IMG/VR virus record: IMGVR_UViG_3300006026_000029
Coordinates: 1-42,180 of that record
From: a virus
Direction: 5' to 3' (one strand)
DNA length: 42,180 nt
A program made the translations under genes and the position numbers. Positions 25,372 through 34,900 of this stretch are shown here, in pieces; the stretch's first letter is position 1, and every line of letters begins with the position of its first letter. The notes under the pieces were generated by a model that had not been told where the DNA came from, searched no databases, and saw nothing but the letters and a program-made list of their open reading frames with translations.

Positions 25372-26661
25372 TCAGCTCGGTTCGGCGTCGAAGGTGACCT
25401 TGACGAACGCTTCCGGACGCTTGACAGCGAGGGCCAGACGCTCTTCAGCAAGCACCACGATGGCGTTGCGGACGAAGAAGTCTGAGTGCTGCTCCGAAAT
25501 ACGGATCGTAGCCGCCTCACGGTCGTAAAGCTGAGCGCCAGTGCCGAAAGCGCCGACAAGAGCGGTGCCTGAAGCAATAGCAGGAGTGTCGATGACGGGG
25601 ATACGCCAAACACGTGACTCAGCGCCACCGGCAACTGACATCGCAAGCAGGTAGGTGCCCTGCGAGTTCTTGGTCAGCTCGATGTCTTCCCAATCTGACG
25701 GGTGGACGATGATGCCGGTCGGCTCGTAGTAGGCAAGGTATGCCAGAGTAGCCGCACGACGGAGAGCATCGGCCTTGGTGTCAGCGACAGGTGAAGTTTC
25801 ACCAGCAGACCATGCGTAGGTCTGAACGTCGGTGGTGTTGAGGATACCAGTAAGGTCCTCGCCAGTACCGGCACCGTTCAGGATCTGCTCGTCCTCGTGA
25901 AGACGGAGACCGTAAAGAAGCTCGTTGTCGATGATTGAACGCAGCTGCGGCTCATCGGCAAGAACGTTACGGTGGGCAGCTTCCCAGTGAGCGATGGTAC
26001 GGACCGGAGCCTGCTCACCAACGAAGGTCATCGTTGACTGAGGCTTCGCACCAAAGTTACCGCTGGAGTACTCCGGAACAACTGAAGCGTTGTTCGTGAA
26101 GCCAGTCTGGCGGAAGTACTCAACCACGGCGGCGTTAGTAGTACGTGCCGGGAACAGGTCACGGACACGGCTACGACGCTGAGCAATCGGGACAATGCCG
26201 TCACGCTCAACCGCACCGAAGGAAGCAGGATCACCCGTGGGCAGCCCTGAGTAAAGGTCCTTCTGGGAAAGTGACTTGGCCTGGAAAGGCGAAACCATGT
26301 TTACGCCAGCCTTGCCGCCCTGAAGTGACTTAAACTCGTCAGAAGCAAGGAAAGCCTCACCAACTGACTTGGCGTGGGTAGCGACTTCGCGCTCAACACC
26401 AGCAGCTACCTCAGCGGCAACTGACTTGTACTCGGCCTCTGAGGACCAAGCCGAAACGTCACGAAGTGAAGTAATGCCCTCAATGAGGCCCTTCATCTCG
26501 TTAATCTCAGCCATGTTTGACTGGAAAGCAGCCTTCTTTTCCGCATCAGCGATAACTGTGGTGCCTTCCACCTGCATCGAATCAACGATCTCCTGCTGCT
26601 CAGCCATCTTAGCTGACAGAGCAGTCTTGACCTCGTTGAGCCGACTCTCATCAAAACTCAT
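25372..26661 (-). CDS. Major capsid protein (HK97 fold)
   Basis: 429 aa. Residues 1-115 are a charged helical delta-domain (VKTALSAKMAEQQEIVDSMQ, then NEMKGLIEGITSLRDV), which acts as internal scaffold and is removed by the prohead protease. The mature HK97 fold follows: GIVPIAQRRSRVRDLFPART, VVEYFRQTGFTNNASVVPEY, TFVGEQAPVRTIAHWEAAHR, LRLHEDEQILNGAGTGEDLT, GIIVHPSDWEDIELTK and LYDREAATIRISEQHSDFFV. It is the icosahedral shell subunit. TTAAGGAGA precedes the ATG by a good distance, and the gene has a 186-base upstream region plus a strong terminator, all suited to high expression. Confidence 0.95.
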   Translation of the reverse strand: MSFDESRLNEVKTALSAKMAEQQEIVDSMQVEGTTVIADAEKKAAFQSNMAEINEMKGLIEGITSLRDVSAWSSEAEYKSVAAEVAAGVEREVATHAKSVGEAFLASDEFKSLQGGKAGVNMVSPFQAKSLSQKDLYSGLPTGDPASFGAVERDGIVPIAQRRSRVRDLFPARTTNAAVVEYFRQTGFTNNASVVPEYSSGNFGAKPQSTMTFVGEQAPVRTIAHWEAAHRNVLADEPQLRSIIDNELLYGLRLHEDEQILNGAGTGEDLTGILNTTDVQTYAWSAGETSPVADTKADALRRAATLAYLAYYEPTGIIVHPSDWEDIELTKNSQGTYLLAMSVAGGAESRVWRIPVIDTPAIASGTALVGAFGTGAQLYDREAATIRISEQHSDFFVRNAIVVLAEERLALAVKRPEAFVKVTFDAEPS

Positions 26662-26739
26662 GTTTATCTCCTTAAGGTATTTAACATGTTTTACTGTTTA
26701 ATGACAGGCGACCCAACACAATGTGGTAACACCGGTCAA

Positions 26740-26822
26740 ATATTATGCTATCATCAACGTAAAGTAAACCACGGGAACTTTTCTAAGTTTCTGCAGCTAC
26801 TGTTACAAGCAATAGTCTATTG
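26740..26822 (-). promoter_or_regulatory. Capsid gene upstream region: palindrome and possible promoter
   Basis: The 186-base gap before the capsid gene has no ORF of note. It holds the palindrome CAATAG-T-CTATTG (26810-26822) and a possible promoter TTTACT (26768-26763), 17-base spacer, TAATAT (26745-26740), matching consensus at four of six positions in each box. A leader of about 70 bases with a good ribosome site would result. Confidence 0.35.
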
Positions 26823-26847
26823 TATAGCAAAAATGAAATCCACTAGC

Positions 26848-28365
26848 TTACGATTTAGTTCTACGTGGATGCTTCTTAGGGAGAAGGTCATTATCGGTTG
26901 TATACTTAGGATTCGACGGTTTACCGCTAGACACGAGTTTCAAGAATGCGTTGACACGACCCATAGCCCACTGCTGACGACCCATCTTTGGGCGGTGAGT
27001 AGCCGAGAAAGCACCGGCACCTCTACGCCAAACAGCCTTAAGCATACCTAACGTCACCTTGCGTTCAGGCTTGTTACGCTTCTCCATCTTCTCATTATGC
27101 TCTTTGACCTTGTTTTTCAAGGAAGTCTCAACCGCAGCCGAAAGCTTAATCCCTCCACGGGTACTAGCCGCCGTTCCCGGCTTGTTTCGTCTAGACCCCC
27201 GGATACGTTCCGAAGGCTTCGCTGGCGTCTTAGGATCGTTTGGCCCATAACGTCTAGCTGCTTTTTGACGAGTCTTCCAATTCTCAGGAATCAACTCGGT
27301 GCGTCCTAAAGCCCTGGCACGCTTCATGATATGCTTTTTGGTAGCCTCACGATTCTTGCCCAAACCATAAGCCTGGATAGCGTTACGCAAATCCCCGACA
27401 TCCCGAATCGGGAACGAACCGTCAGGTAACGCCCAACCACGCTTCGCATACTCCATCCGGCGAGCACGCGTGTAGTAACGTTTTTCTTCAATTGAGTTAA
27501 ACGACTTTTCGGTACCTTCGACACGGGCAACAATATTCTTGGCCCATGTATATCCGGTATCGCCACCCCACAAAGCATGAGCAATTCTACCATTAGAAGG
27601 GAAACCTTTTTCACCCGGTCTAAACCCGTCAGCGTTTGCATCAGACTGATGTCTATCGAAAAACGCCTTCATCCTCTTTACAGTCTTGTACGGAAGATTC
27701 TTGCCATTCGCAATGTCCCTAGCACGAGCGATACCTACAGCAGTACCCCCACGTTTAAACTCTTTACGCCACGCCAATGCTCGCTTCGCTTCTTCTACCA
27801 TACCCTTCGTGGGGGTAAACGAATCAGAAGCCGTAACAGATTTAGCCGAAACCAAGCCACCACCCGGCAACGTCTCAATGCCTCGTGGCCCACGCTCACG
27901 AAGTTTTTCCCACGCACGTAAATCTGTAGCAACACGACGAGTTGGTCTTTGCAACCTCAAAACCGGTGAACCGCCGATACTCAAATGGCCGTGAGCCGCA
28001 TTGTAATCTTCAGGAGTCATGCACGGCGCCCAAACCCCTTGCCGGGTCTGATGCGCACCGGCACACCCCATCTTGCTTGCGGCCTGTTCTGCAGCTTCAC
28101 GAGTCGGGAACTTGTTCTTCCCTTTACCCTTCGCTTTCAACTCTAAAAAGTCGTAGAAGTTTTTCTTCTTCTGTTGCCGCTTCTTCCACTCACGAAAAGC
28201 AGGGTTACCGACCCGGATCAGCTTCTTCAGATCCTTAGGTGACTCACACGGACCCCAAGCATCGTCGCCCACTTTGTGTGCTCCCGAACAACCCAAAATC
28301 TTCGACAGCTCTTTTGCCATCTCTTCTGTAGGAACTGTCTGACCTTCCAAAGGATCTTTAGCCAT
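26848..28365 (-). CDS. Basic multidomain head-associated protein with two GCxGxH modules
   Basis: 505 aa from ATG 28365, chosen for AAGGA eight bases before it; an earlier in-frame start would overlap the upstream gene by 35 bases. Two copies of a small Cys/His module lie near residues 18-50 (ILGCSGAHKVGDDAWGPCES) and 88-122 (KMGCAGAHQTRQGVWAPCMT). Next comes a phage domain around GFRPGEKGFPSNGRIAHALW, then FPIRDVGDLRNAIQAYGLGK to KRARALGRTELIPENW, shared with the 630-aa protein. The C-terminal segment is VTLGMLKAVWRRGAGAFSAT, then WAMGRVNAFLKLVSSGKPSN. I recognise these as recurring, uncharacterised domains of phage head-region proteins. The protein is strongly basic, so an internal, DNA-contacting role is possible. 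Confidence 0.7.
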   Translation of the reverse strand: MAKDPLEGQTVPTEEMAKELSKILGCSGAHKVGDDAWGPCESPKDLKKLIRVGNPAFREWKKRQQKKKNFYDFLELKAKGKGKNKFPTREAAEQAASKMGCAGAHQTRQGVWAPCMTPEDYNAAHGHLSIGGSPVLRLQRPTRRVATDLRAWEKLRERGPRGIETLPGGGLVSAKSVTASDSFTPTKGMVEEAKRALAWRKEFKRGGTAVGIARARDIANGKNLPYKTVKRMKAFFDRHQSDANADGFRPGEKGFPSNGRIAHALWGGDTGYTWAKNIVARVEGTEKSFNSIEEKRYYTRARRMEYAKRGWALPDGSFPIRDVGDLRNAIQAYGLGKNREATKKHIMKRARALGRTELIPENWKTRQKAARRYGPNDPKTPAKPSERIRGSRRNKPGTAASTRGGIKLSAAVETSLKNKVKEHNEKMEKRNKPERKVTLGMLKAVWRRGAGAFSATHRPKMGRQQWAMGRVNAFLKLVSSGKPSNPKYTTDNDLLPKKHPRRTKS

Positions 28366-28369
28366 GTTA

Positions 28370-28945
28370 CTATCCTTGCTCTTCGCTAGGAACAACCCCG
28401 CCACTTAATTTGATAAAATCTTGAACATACTTAGGGTCTTTCTCTTTCTCGACCTTGTTAAGTATCGCATAACTATATTCTAGTATCTCTCGCTGCGTTG
28501 CATCGTCAATATCCGCTTCTGCACCGGGCATGTTGATATTAATACCCCACCCGAAAAATACAGCCTCCATAAAGGCATCAACATCGGCAGGAATAAGCAA
28601 GCCAGTGTTAGATGAAAAGAAAAAGATGTAATCTGCCAACTCGCCGTCAGACATGGCCTCAATGCGCTGCTTTGTTAACATCGCCTTAGCGTTGAACTCA
28701 TCAATAGCTGTGTACGCCTCAGAGTATTCTGACCTGTCAATCTCGGACAGCTCAGGAAAGAAGAACCTGAGGCGCTGCTCGGTGAACATGGGAGTATCAA
28801 TCTCACGAAGCTTCTCTATCTCAGCAAACACACGATCAACCTTGGCTTGACTGTGCATAGTTGAATGCGCCTCAGCAGACCGAGGATCCTGCACCCGAAT
28901 AATGACGAAAGCATCATCTGTCGTCTTGTAGTACGTCTCGTTCAT
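28370..28945 (-). CDS. Unknown acidic protein of the head module
   Basis: 191 aa, not recognised. It is acidic and mainly helical (QAKVDRVFAEIEKLREIDTP, then SEYSEAYTAIDEFNAKAMLT), with a hydrophobic, Phe-rich stretch at residues about 108-140 (ADYIFFFSSNTGLLIPADVD, then AVFFGWGININMPG). The start overlaps the preceding stop by four bases (ATGA) and the gene ends four bases before the next start, so it is tightly coupled. It could be a chaperone or small tail/head factor. The middle looks like the tail-chaperone-like helical proteins seen beside capsid genes, but I cannot support a call. Confidence 0.6.
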   Translation of the reverse strand: MNETYYKTTDDAFVIIRVQDPRSAEAHSTMHSQAKVDRVFAEIEKLREIDTPMFTEQRLRFFFPELSEIDRSEYSEAYTAIDEFNAKAMLTKQRIEAMSDGELADYIFFFSSNTGLLIPADVDAFMEAVFFGWGININMPGAEADIDDATQREILEYSYAILNKVEKEKDPKYVQDFIKLSGGVVPSEEQG

Positions 28946-29148
28946 ACGTCAACTTCCTCAATTCGCCACATGGCCGCAGAACGACCAAGCATATCACTAA
29001 TGCTCCTAAACTCTTTACCGTCAGCCCACCGCACCATGTCTAAGTGGAGCTGAGGGTCAGCAAACTGCATATCAATCATTTTTTCGTTCTCAAAAACCAC
29101 GTATCCGTAGTTCTTGCCGTTGAAGTAGAAATTATGCCGCTTCGCCAT
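28942..29148 (-). CDS. Small protein of unknown function
   Basis: 68 aa from ATG 29148, chosen because AGGTGA lies about six bases before it; a GTG three codons upstream is weaker. The sequence (MAKRHNFYFNGKNYGYVVFE, then NEKMIDMQFADPQLHLDMVR) suggests a small alpha/beta fold, beginning with a beta hairpin. It overlaps the genes on both sides (27 bases before, four after). No family recognised. Confidence 0.6.
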   Translation of the reverse strand: MAKRHNFYFNGKNYGYVVFENEKMIDMQFADPQLHLDMVRWADGKEFRSISDMLGRSAAMWRIEEVDV

Positions 29149-29374
29149 TTGAATCACCTGTAGTTATATTAGCATCATTCGGGTTTTCAGTCTGTGCCTG
29201 AATAGTCTTCTCGAACGCATCTGCCAGAGAACTAAAACCAGCTTCTCTTAAAAATGGGATGAGATCAACATAATCTGATATCGACAAAACATCTTCTTCA
29301 CCGGGGTCATCAAAATCAGGGTCACCCGGATCATCAAAATCAACATCTAGAAGCGAATCTTCAAAATTACTCAT
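29132..29374 (-). CDS. Small acidic protein of unknown function
   Basis: 80 aa from ATG 29374; a GTG at 29383 would overlap the upstream stop by four bases and is the alternative start. It contains an almost perfect internal repeat, DFDDPGDP / DFDDPGEE (residues about 11-27), and is strongly acidic, followed by a helix (DLIPFLREAGFSSLADAFEK). Asp-Pro-Gly repeats of this type may bind divalent metal or mimic DNA, but no family was recognised. Confidence 0.55.
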   Translation of the reverse strand: MSNFEDSLLDVDFDDPGDPDFDDPGEEDVLSISDYVDLIPFLREAGFSSLADAFEKTIQAQTENPNDANITTGDSNGEAA

Positions 29375-29379
29375 CGTTA

Positions 29380-31953
29380 TCACTTATCCAAATCAACTAA
29401 GAAGTCGCCAGGGTCACCATCAAAGATGGCAACATCTGGGACTTTCGCTCCAGCATACACTTCCTCGTACAGATTCCACAACGTGCGCCTATACCATTCT
29501 TCAGTTTGCTCTGTTTTAGGAATCCGCTCCATGGCCTCACGAAGACCTTCCATTACTTTAGCTTTTCTACGAGCATAATCCGTAGGATAATTCCACAGGC
29601 GGCGCTGCGCTTCCCACACAATAGACTGTACCTCACGAGGATTCAATCCATATTTCTCAGCTATCCGAATAGCTGCTTCCCTGGCTGCCCAATAGTTTCC
29701 ATTGAACCCGCCCGACCCCGGCTTTGGTTTAAACGAAGTCTTCATTATCTCATCGTTGGAACCAATAAGCATCAACAGAGATGCGTTAAAATGGTGCGTG
29801 TCTGCAGTCAAACTCTTGAACCTAGTATCGTTAGGATCAACAATGTTGTTATAGAAAGATCTAACTTTTGACTGCGTGCTCAAGTTATCAGTGATAAACC
29901 GCTGCACGAATTCCCCTGTACCCAAATCAGGATTCTCTTTATCTGCCTTAAGAATACGAGCAACTTTAGTCCAAGGATCATTTTCAGCATTAGCAGCATG
30001 AGAAGTAGTTCCCTTCGCTTTTTTCAAAACAAAAGAAAATGAGCCATCAGCGTTCGGAGACATTCCAACTTCTCGAATAACATCCCCATCCAAACCAAAC
30101 GATTCTGAAGCTTTTAGAACTTTACCCAAAACAATATCTGGCTGATCAGAAATTCTACCCGCCATATTTCCGCCCATAGACTCGACCCACTCGGCAGCTG
30201 TCGTGGTATTAAACACAGACAGTTCTTCTGTTAAGCGATCAACACGGGCCTGTGCCGTTTTAACTGAAGCTAAATGCTTTTTCGCTCTACTCTTCTTCTG
30301 TTTTAACTCGCTTAATCTTTTTTGAGCAGCCATCAACGAGTTTGCTTTTGTGGCAGCAGCGGACGCAAACATACGCTCCGCCACATCAGCCATAGGGGGA
30401 TCTTCTTTAAAAATCCTAACAGCATTAATTGCCGAAGGTACATTGCGCTCCCAGGAAGTACCAGCAGACAAAACCGCCATTGCTGCTGCAGCGGTCTCTA
30501 CCCGCACGCCATGCTTATCAGCCGTATTGTTAGCCAAACGATTAGCCGCATCATACCAAACCTGCGTAAGTCTAGCATCATCAGTCAAATTGCCATCAGC
30601 ATCAACCATGCTTCCACGCCGCATAGTTTCTTCAAGATTAGCCTCCATGTGACCAATCACCCAATCAAGCTTCTCCTCATCAGAAGCATCAGGACCAATT
30701 CCAGCATTCTCCATCAAATCATTTAGATGCGGATAGCCTTTAAAAATATCCGCAACAATAGACTTGCGTTCAGCATCAGTAACATCAGCAAGACGTTGAG
30801 TCTCTGCAGCAACTCTGGGAGTAGCACCCGGATTTCCTACGACAACACCCGCACGTTCTCTAGCCGCATCACCACGAAGCAAACCAACAATCTCATCCGC
30901 ATCAGCCTGCCTCAAAGTAATAAGCCGATCCGTAACAGAATCCTGCTTACCACGCATCGTATCATAATCCGAAGTAGGTAAACGACCAGTATCAGCCATA
31001 AACCGTTTAACCCCAACAGAGTTACCCTGCTCCGACAACTCCGCAACCAACGAAGTAACCGACGCCGCAACCTCATCAGCACGGCCATCATCCAAACGGC
31101 GACGCAACTCAACAACAGCAGGATGATTCGACTCAGAAGCCTTTTCAAGGAAATCAGCAAGCGCCTCTTGATCTCTCAAATTCACGCCATCAACCAAAAC
31201 ACCCGAATGCGAAACCGGATGCAAACTCATCCCATCATCATCCGAAGAACCCATAATGTCCAAAGGACTCCGAGACGGATTAGACAAAACAAAATCCATC
31301 AAAGCCAAACGAACCACATCATCAGTATCCGCCTGTGACACACTCATCTCCGGACGCAAATCACGAGTATCCCCAACCACAACCGAATCAGGCATCTCCA
31401 TCAAAACCGCAAACGAACCATTCTCCCCAACGTTACTAGCCACACGCATACGGCCCTGAGCAAAACCAAACTCCTCAGCAACACGAGAAGCCAAAATCTC
31501 TACACGGCCAGCATCTTCCAAAGCATCCTCACCATCATGATGCTTCAAACCATACACCACGCCAGTAGACGTATCCCGAAACTTCAACATACCGTCCGGA
31601 GTTGTACGATCCGCAATAACCTCAAACCGGCCACCACCATCAGCAATATCCCGAACAATCGTTTCACCTAAAAACTCGTCAGGCACCGCAGACAACGAAC
31701 CGCCATCAACAACATGATAAACCGCCGACTCAACATCACCAATCGACGTATTTCCGTTCTCTCTACTAACAACCGTGGGCGCACCAGTAACCACACGCTT
31801 CGGATCAAGATCAGAACGATAATCTGGATTATACCGCTGCGCCACACCATTAGGGGTACGTGGACGAGTAGGATGAACTTCGCAGAACATCTTCTCAGCA
31901 ATCTGTTCAATTATTTTGTTAGTAATAAAACTCTGTGTAGAAAAATCAGACAT
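29380..31953 (-). CDS. Kinase-like domain (catalytic residues lost) fused to a glycosylase-like domain
   Basis: 857 aa. Residues about 125-255 resemble the HipA/PI4K-like kinases of actinophage proteins: GVVYGLKHHD (ATP-lysine region, about 136), EILASRVAEEFGF, and the catalytic-loop region MDFVLSNPSRSPLDIMGS (about 221) and HPVSHSGVLVDG. Where active members have NTDRHxxN and a metal-binding Asp, this protein has Ser or Asp substitutions, so it is probably a pseudokinase. Residues about 460-790 match a phage domain (I believe DUF7178; unverified): WYDAANRLANN, AMAVLSAGTSWERN, KVRSFYNNI, LTADTHHFN, VQSIVWEAQRRLW. Its LSAGT and ADTH spacing recalls HhH-GPD DNA glycosylases. A coiled coil lies between. 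It is placed among head genes, so possibly an injected protein. Confidence 0.65.
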   Translation of the reverse strand: MSDFSTQSFITNKIIEQIAEKMFCEVHPTRPRTPNGVAQRYNPDYRSDLDPKRVVTGAPTVVSRENGNTSIGDVESAVYHVVDGGSLSAVPDEFLGETIVRDIADGGGRFEVIADRTTPDGMLKFRDTSTGVVYGLKHHDGEDALEDAGRVEILASRVAEEFGFAQGRMRVASNVGENGSFAVLMEMPDSVVVGDTRDLRPEMSVSQADTDDVVRLALMDFVLSNPSRSPLDIMGSSDDDGMSLHPVSHSGVLVDGVNLRDQEALADFLEKASESNHPAVVELRRRLDDGRADEVAASVTSLVAELSEQGNSVGVKRFMADTGRLPTSDYDTMRGKQDSVTDRLITLRQADADEIVGLLRGDAARERAGVVVGNPGATPRVAAETQRLADVTDAERKSIVADIFKGYPHLNDLMENAGIGPDASDEEKLDWVIGHMEANLEETMRRGSMVDADGNLTDDARLTQVWYDAANRLANNTADKHGVRVETAAAAMAVLSAGTSWERNVPSAINAVRIFKEDPPMADVAERMFASAAATKANSLMAAQKRLSELKQKKSRAKKHLASVKTAQARVDRLTEELSVFNTTTAAEWVESMGGNMAGRISDQPDIVLGKVLKASESFGLDGDVIREVGMSPNADGSFSFVLKKAKGTTSHAANAENDPWTKVARILKADKENPDLGTGEFVQRFITDNLSTQSKVRSFYNNIVDPNDTRFKSLTADTHHFNASLLMLIGSNDEIMKTSFKPKPGSGGFNGNYWAAREAAIRIAEKYGLNPREVQSIVWEAQRRLWNYPTDYARRKAKVMEGLREAMERIPKTEQTEEWYRRTLWNLYEEVYAGAKVPDVAIFDGDPGDFLVDLDK

Positions 31954-31954
31954 A

Positions 31955-34900
31955 CTAACACCCTATCTCGTTAATGTCTGCCGAAGAAAGATCAATAACA
32001 CCTTCATCAATAGTAAAATCACCAAGCTTCTGATTGCTTCTATCTGCATAACTACCCAAAGCATTAATCTCATCAACAGATGTTATTCTACTAACAGAAC
32101 CTGCCGGAATGAAGTCATTGACTTCATCCATCAAAGCGAGGGCCTCAGCATTGTTAAATGATAGATAAGAGTCTTTGAACAACTTCACAACGTGGCCCTC
32201 ATGCTTGCTGCCAGTCTTAGCCCGCAAAGCTTGTACGAATTCAGGATACTGCGCCCAGTCTTTAAATTTATCATCACCGAGCTGCAAATTTTGATTCAGT
32301 AGCGAGGCTACACGATCTCGCTTACTGTCGTCTCCGTCGAAAACCAGCAACGCAGTAATCTGGTAACGAGACAACGACTGGCCTTTATCTATAGCGTCTT
32401 TAGCCCCGTCATAATTCTTAACCAAATCCCTAAACGCTAAATTCAAATTTTTAATCTTATACTCTGTGTTAGAACGGACACCTTTCTTCGGCCAAACATA
32501 TTTACCGTCCCAACCCACATCAAGATTATGATTTTCTTTAAAGCCCGCAGCAAACGCCATGCCCAAATATCTAGCGTTGAGCAAATCAGAAATTCCACGC
32601 TTTCTATTGTCCAGCTTTAGAATACTGCCATCAGGTAAGGGCACTGAAAAAGGAAACTCTGGATCATCTCTACTGTTTACAACCACATAGTCGTGCTGTA
32701 CGCTATAACTTCCATCAGATGAGAAAGCTAAAGTACGTACCACATTACCCGTGGGGCTGACCTTCTGACGAGTTAACTCATTTCCGTCCTCATCAAATAC
32801 CGTCACATACAGATCAGAAACCAAACCCAATTCATCGAATGTGGAGATATAAACACTGTCTGCATTTGACACGTTATCAATCTCAACCATTACTGGTCTA
32901 TCGTCATCTGTTCTAGCATCATACGCAGCTACGATCGTACGCTTGCTACGATCTTTAGCACCCTTTGGATCAGACGCATTTAAAAGCTTCAACGCCCACT
33001 CGCCTAGCTTTCCTTCAGACTGAAGCCGATATAAAGTGTCATAAGGTGTTTCGCCCGGAAGCGAAACATCATATTCCTCTGGTGTTAGCCCCGAAAGCCC
33101 CAACGTCAGAATTCCCTGCGTGCTTGCTTTCTTCCTTTCCCGGATAGCAACCTGCCAGACAGGAACATCGTTTGGTCCAGGCAGCAAATCAGGGTCATTC
33201 ACAACATAATTAATTTTTCCAGCAACATCGCCTATTGTTTTGGCACGGGCATCTCTAAATTCTGTTTTGAAAGCAATCAAAGCCGCCAAATTTTGTTCTG
33301 CGCCGTCCACCCCATACAAGTTATCAATAGACATCTGCAAAGATGCCATAGCGACCACAAACTCACGATCGCTAATACTTCTGACAAGTCTCTCAATATC
33401 TCGATCGTTATCTAAGAACTGACTATACAATCTGTCCAGATCCTCGCCCGCTCTGGACATGTTTGAGCTAACACGCTGCAGTTCAAAACCACGCTTCATA
33501 TGAGAGATCGTGTCTTTCAGAACTCTTTCAGTCACTGCTTTATCTTCTGCCGAATAAGTTAATCCAGCAGCATCAGCACGCCTAAACATATCATTAATCA
33601 TGGCATCAGCAACTGATTCATACATGCTCACGTTGTGTATATCCTTAACAGAACGTCCCAACATTCTCTCAAGCTCTTTTTCCATAACAACGTTCTTAGT
33701 GAAAAGATCGTACGCATCGCCTTCCGAAGCATTTAACTGAGCGTAAACACGATCAACCATACGTGCCGCATAATCTTCAACATTATCAAGATACTCGTTT
33801 TCTGAAGTAGACAAGATGAGGTAAATCAAAGCCTCTTCAGATCTTTCAGAACTTGGGCGATCCAACTGACCTAACTCTCGCCTTCTTCTATCTGCCGTTA
33901 AATTGTAAATGGTGTCATACGCCATGCTTAACATTCTACGATCCGGGCCGTATCCTTCAGTCTCAGCAATCCGCCCTAACGCATAAGACAAATACGAGTA
34001 CTCTTCCAAAGAAAGACTATCCGGATCCTCACCAACTTTCGCCACATACTTCGACACCTGATTTACCATGGCATCACGGAACTGCTCCTGCGTAAGCCCC
34101 AACCTGCGATCTTCCTCATCAGTCTCGGGCATCGGTAACTGGTCAAGCAGATCAGCATAATCAACCATGCTTGCCACATCCCACAAACCGTCTTGATCGT
34201 TCAAATCTATCAAAGCTTCAATGCGTTCTTCTGCACGCTCACCTACAGACAGGGCCGTCACACCCTCTTCTGCGACTTCATCAACCGTAGTCGCTACACG
34301 TCGATTCTCTGCAATACCAACAAGACGACCAGCAAACTCATCAATATCGCTATCAAGTCGAGCAGCAGACTCCAAACCCGGCGACCGAATGCCGTAAAAA
34401 TCTAGATACGCCTGACGCTGCGCCTCAACCGTGGCGATATCCTGCAACCGTGAAGCCAACGCCTCCCAAGACGGCTCATCCAACTCATCAGCCCCACTAA
34501 ACTGAACACGACGCAAAGCAGCAGATAAATCATTACCGATGTTATCCAAAGCTGCACGCACATCATCAGTCAACGGAGGCATATTCACAGGAGTCAGCCT
34601 ATCCAACTGATCAACAGGAGGAAGCCGCTCTGACAACTTATCAAAGTCAGCAATAACCTCATCGAAAGCAGCCTGAGTCTCAAAGACACCTTGCCTGAAA
34701 CTTCCCTCTTCGATATCATCTACAATGACACCAGCCAAGCGACCTGAGCCGGGTCTGTTGCGGGCAAACTTACCACGAGCATCCTGCAAATTACCCAAGC
34801 TTAACATCGTGGAAGACCTCAAACTACGGCCACAAGTAGTGCCACGCATATTCGTTAACTGACCGCCCCCAGTAAAACCAGGGGGACAACGATAACGACT

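Noticed and set aside
28370-28945. Calling the 191-aa protein a tail chaperone
   Set aside because: Only general helical character supports it; position is in the head module and the true chaperone pair is at 8 kb.
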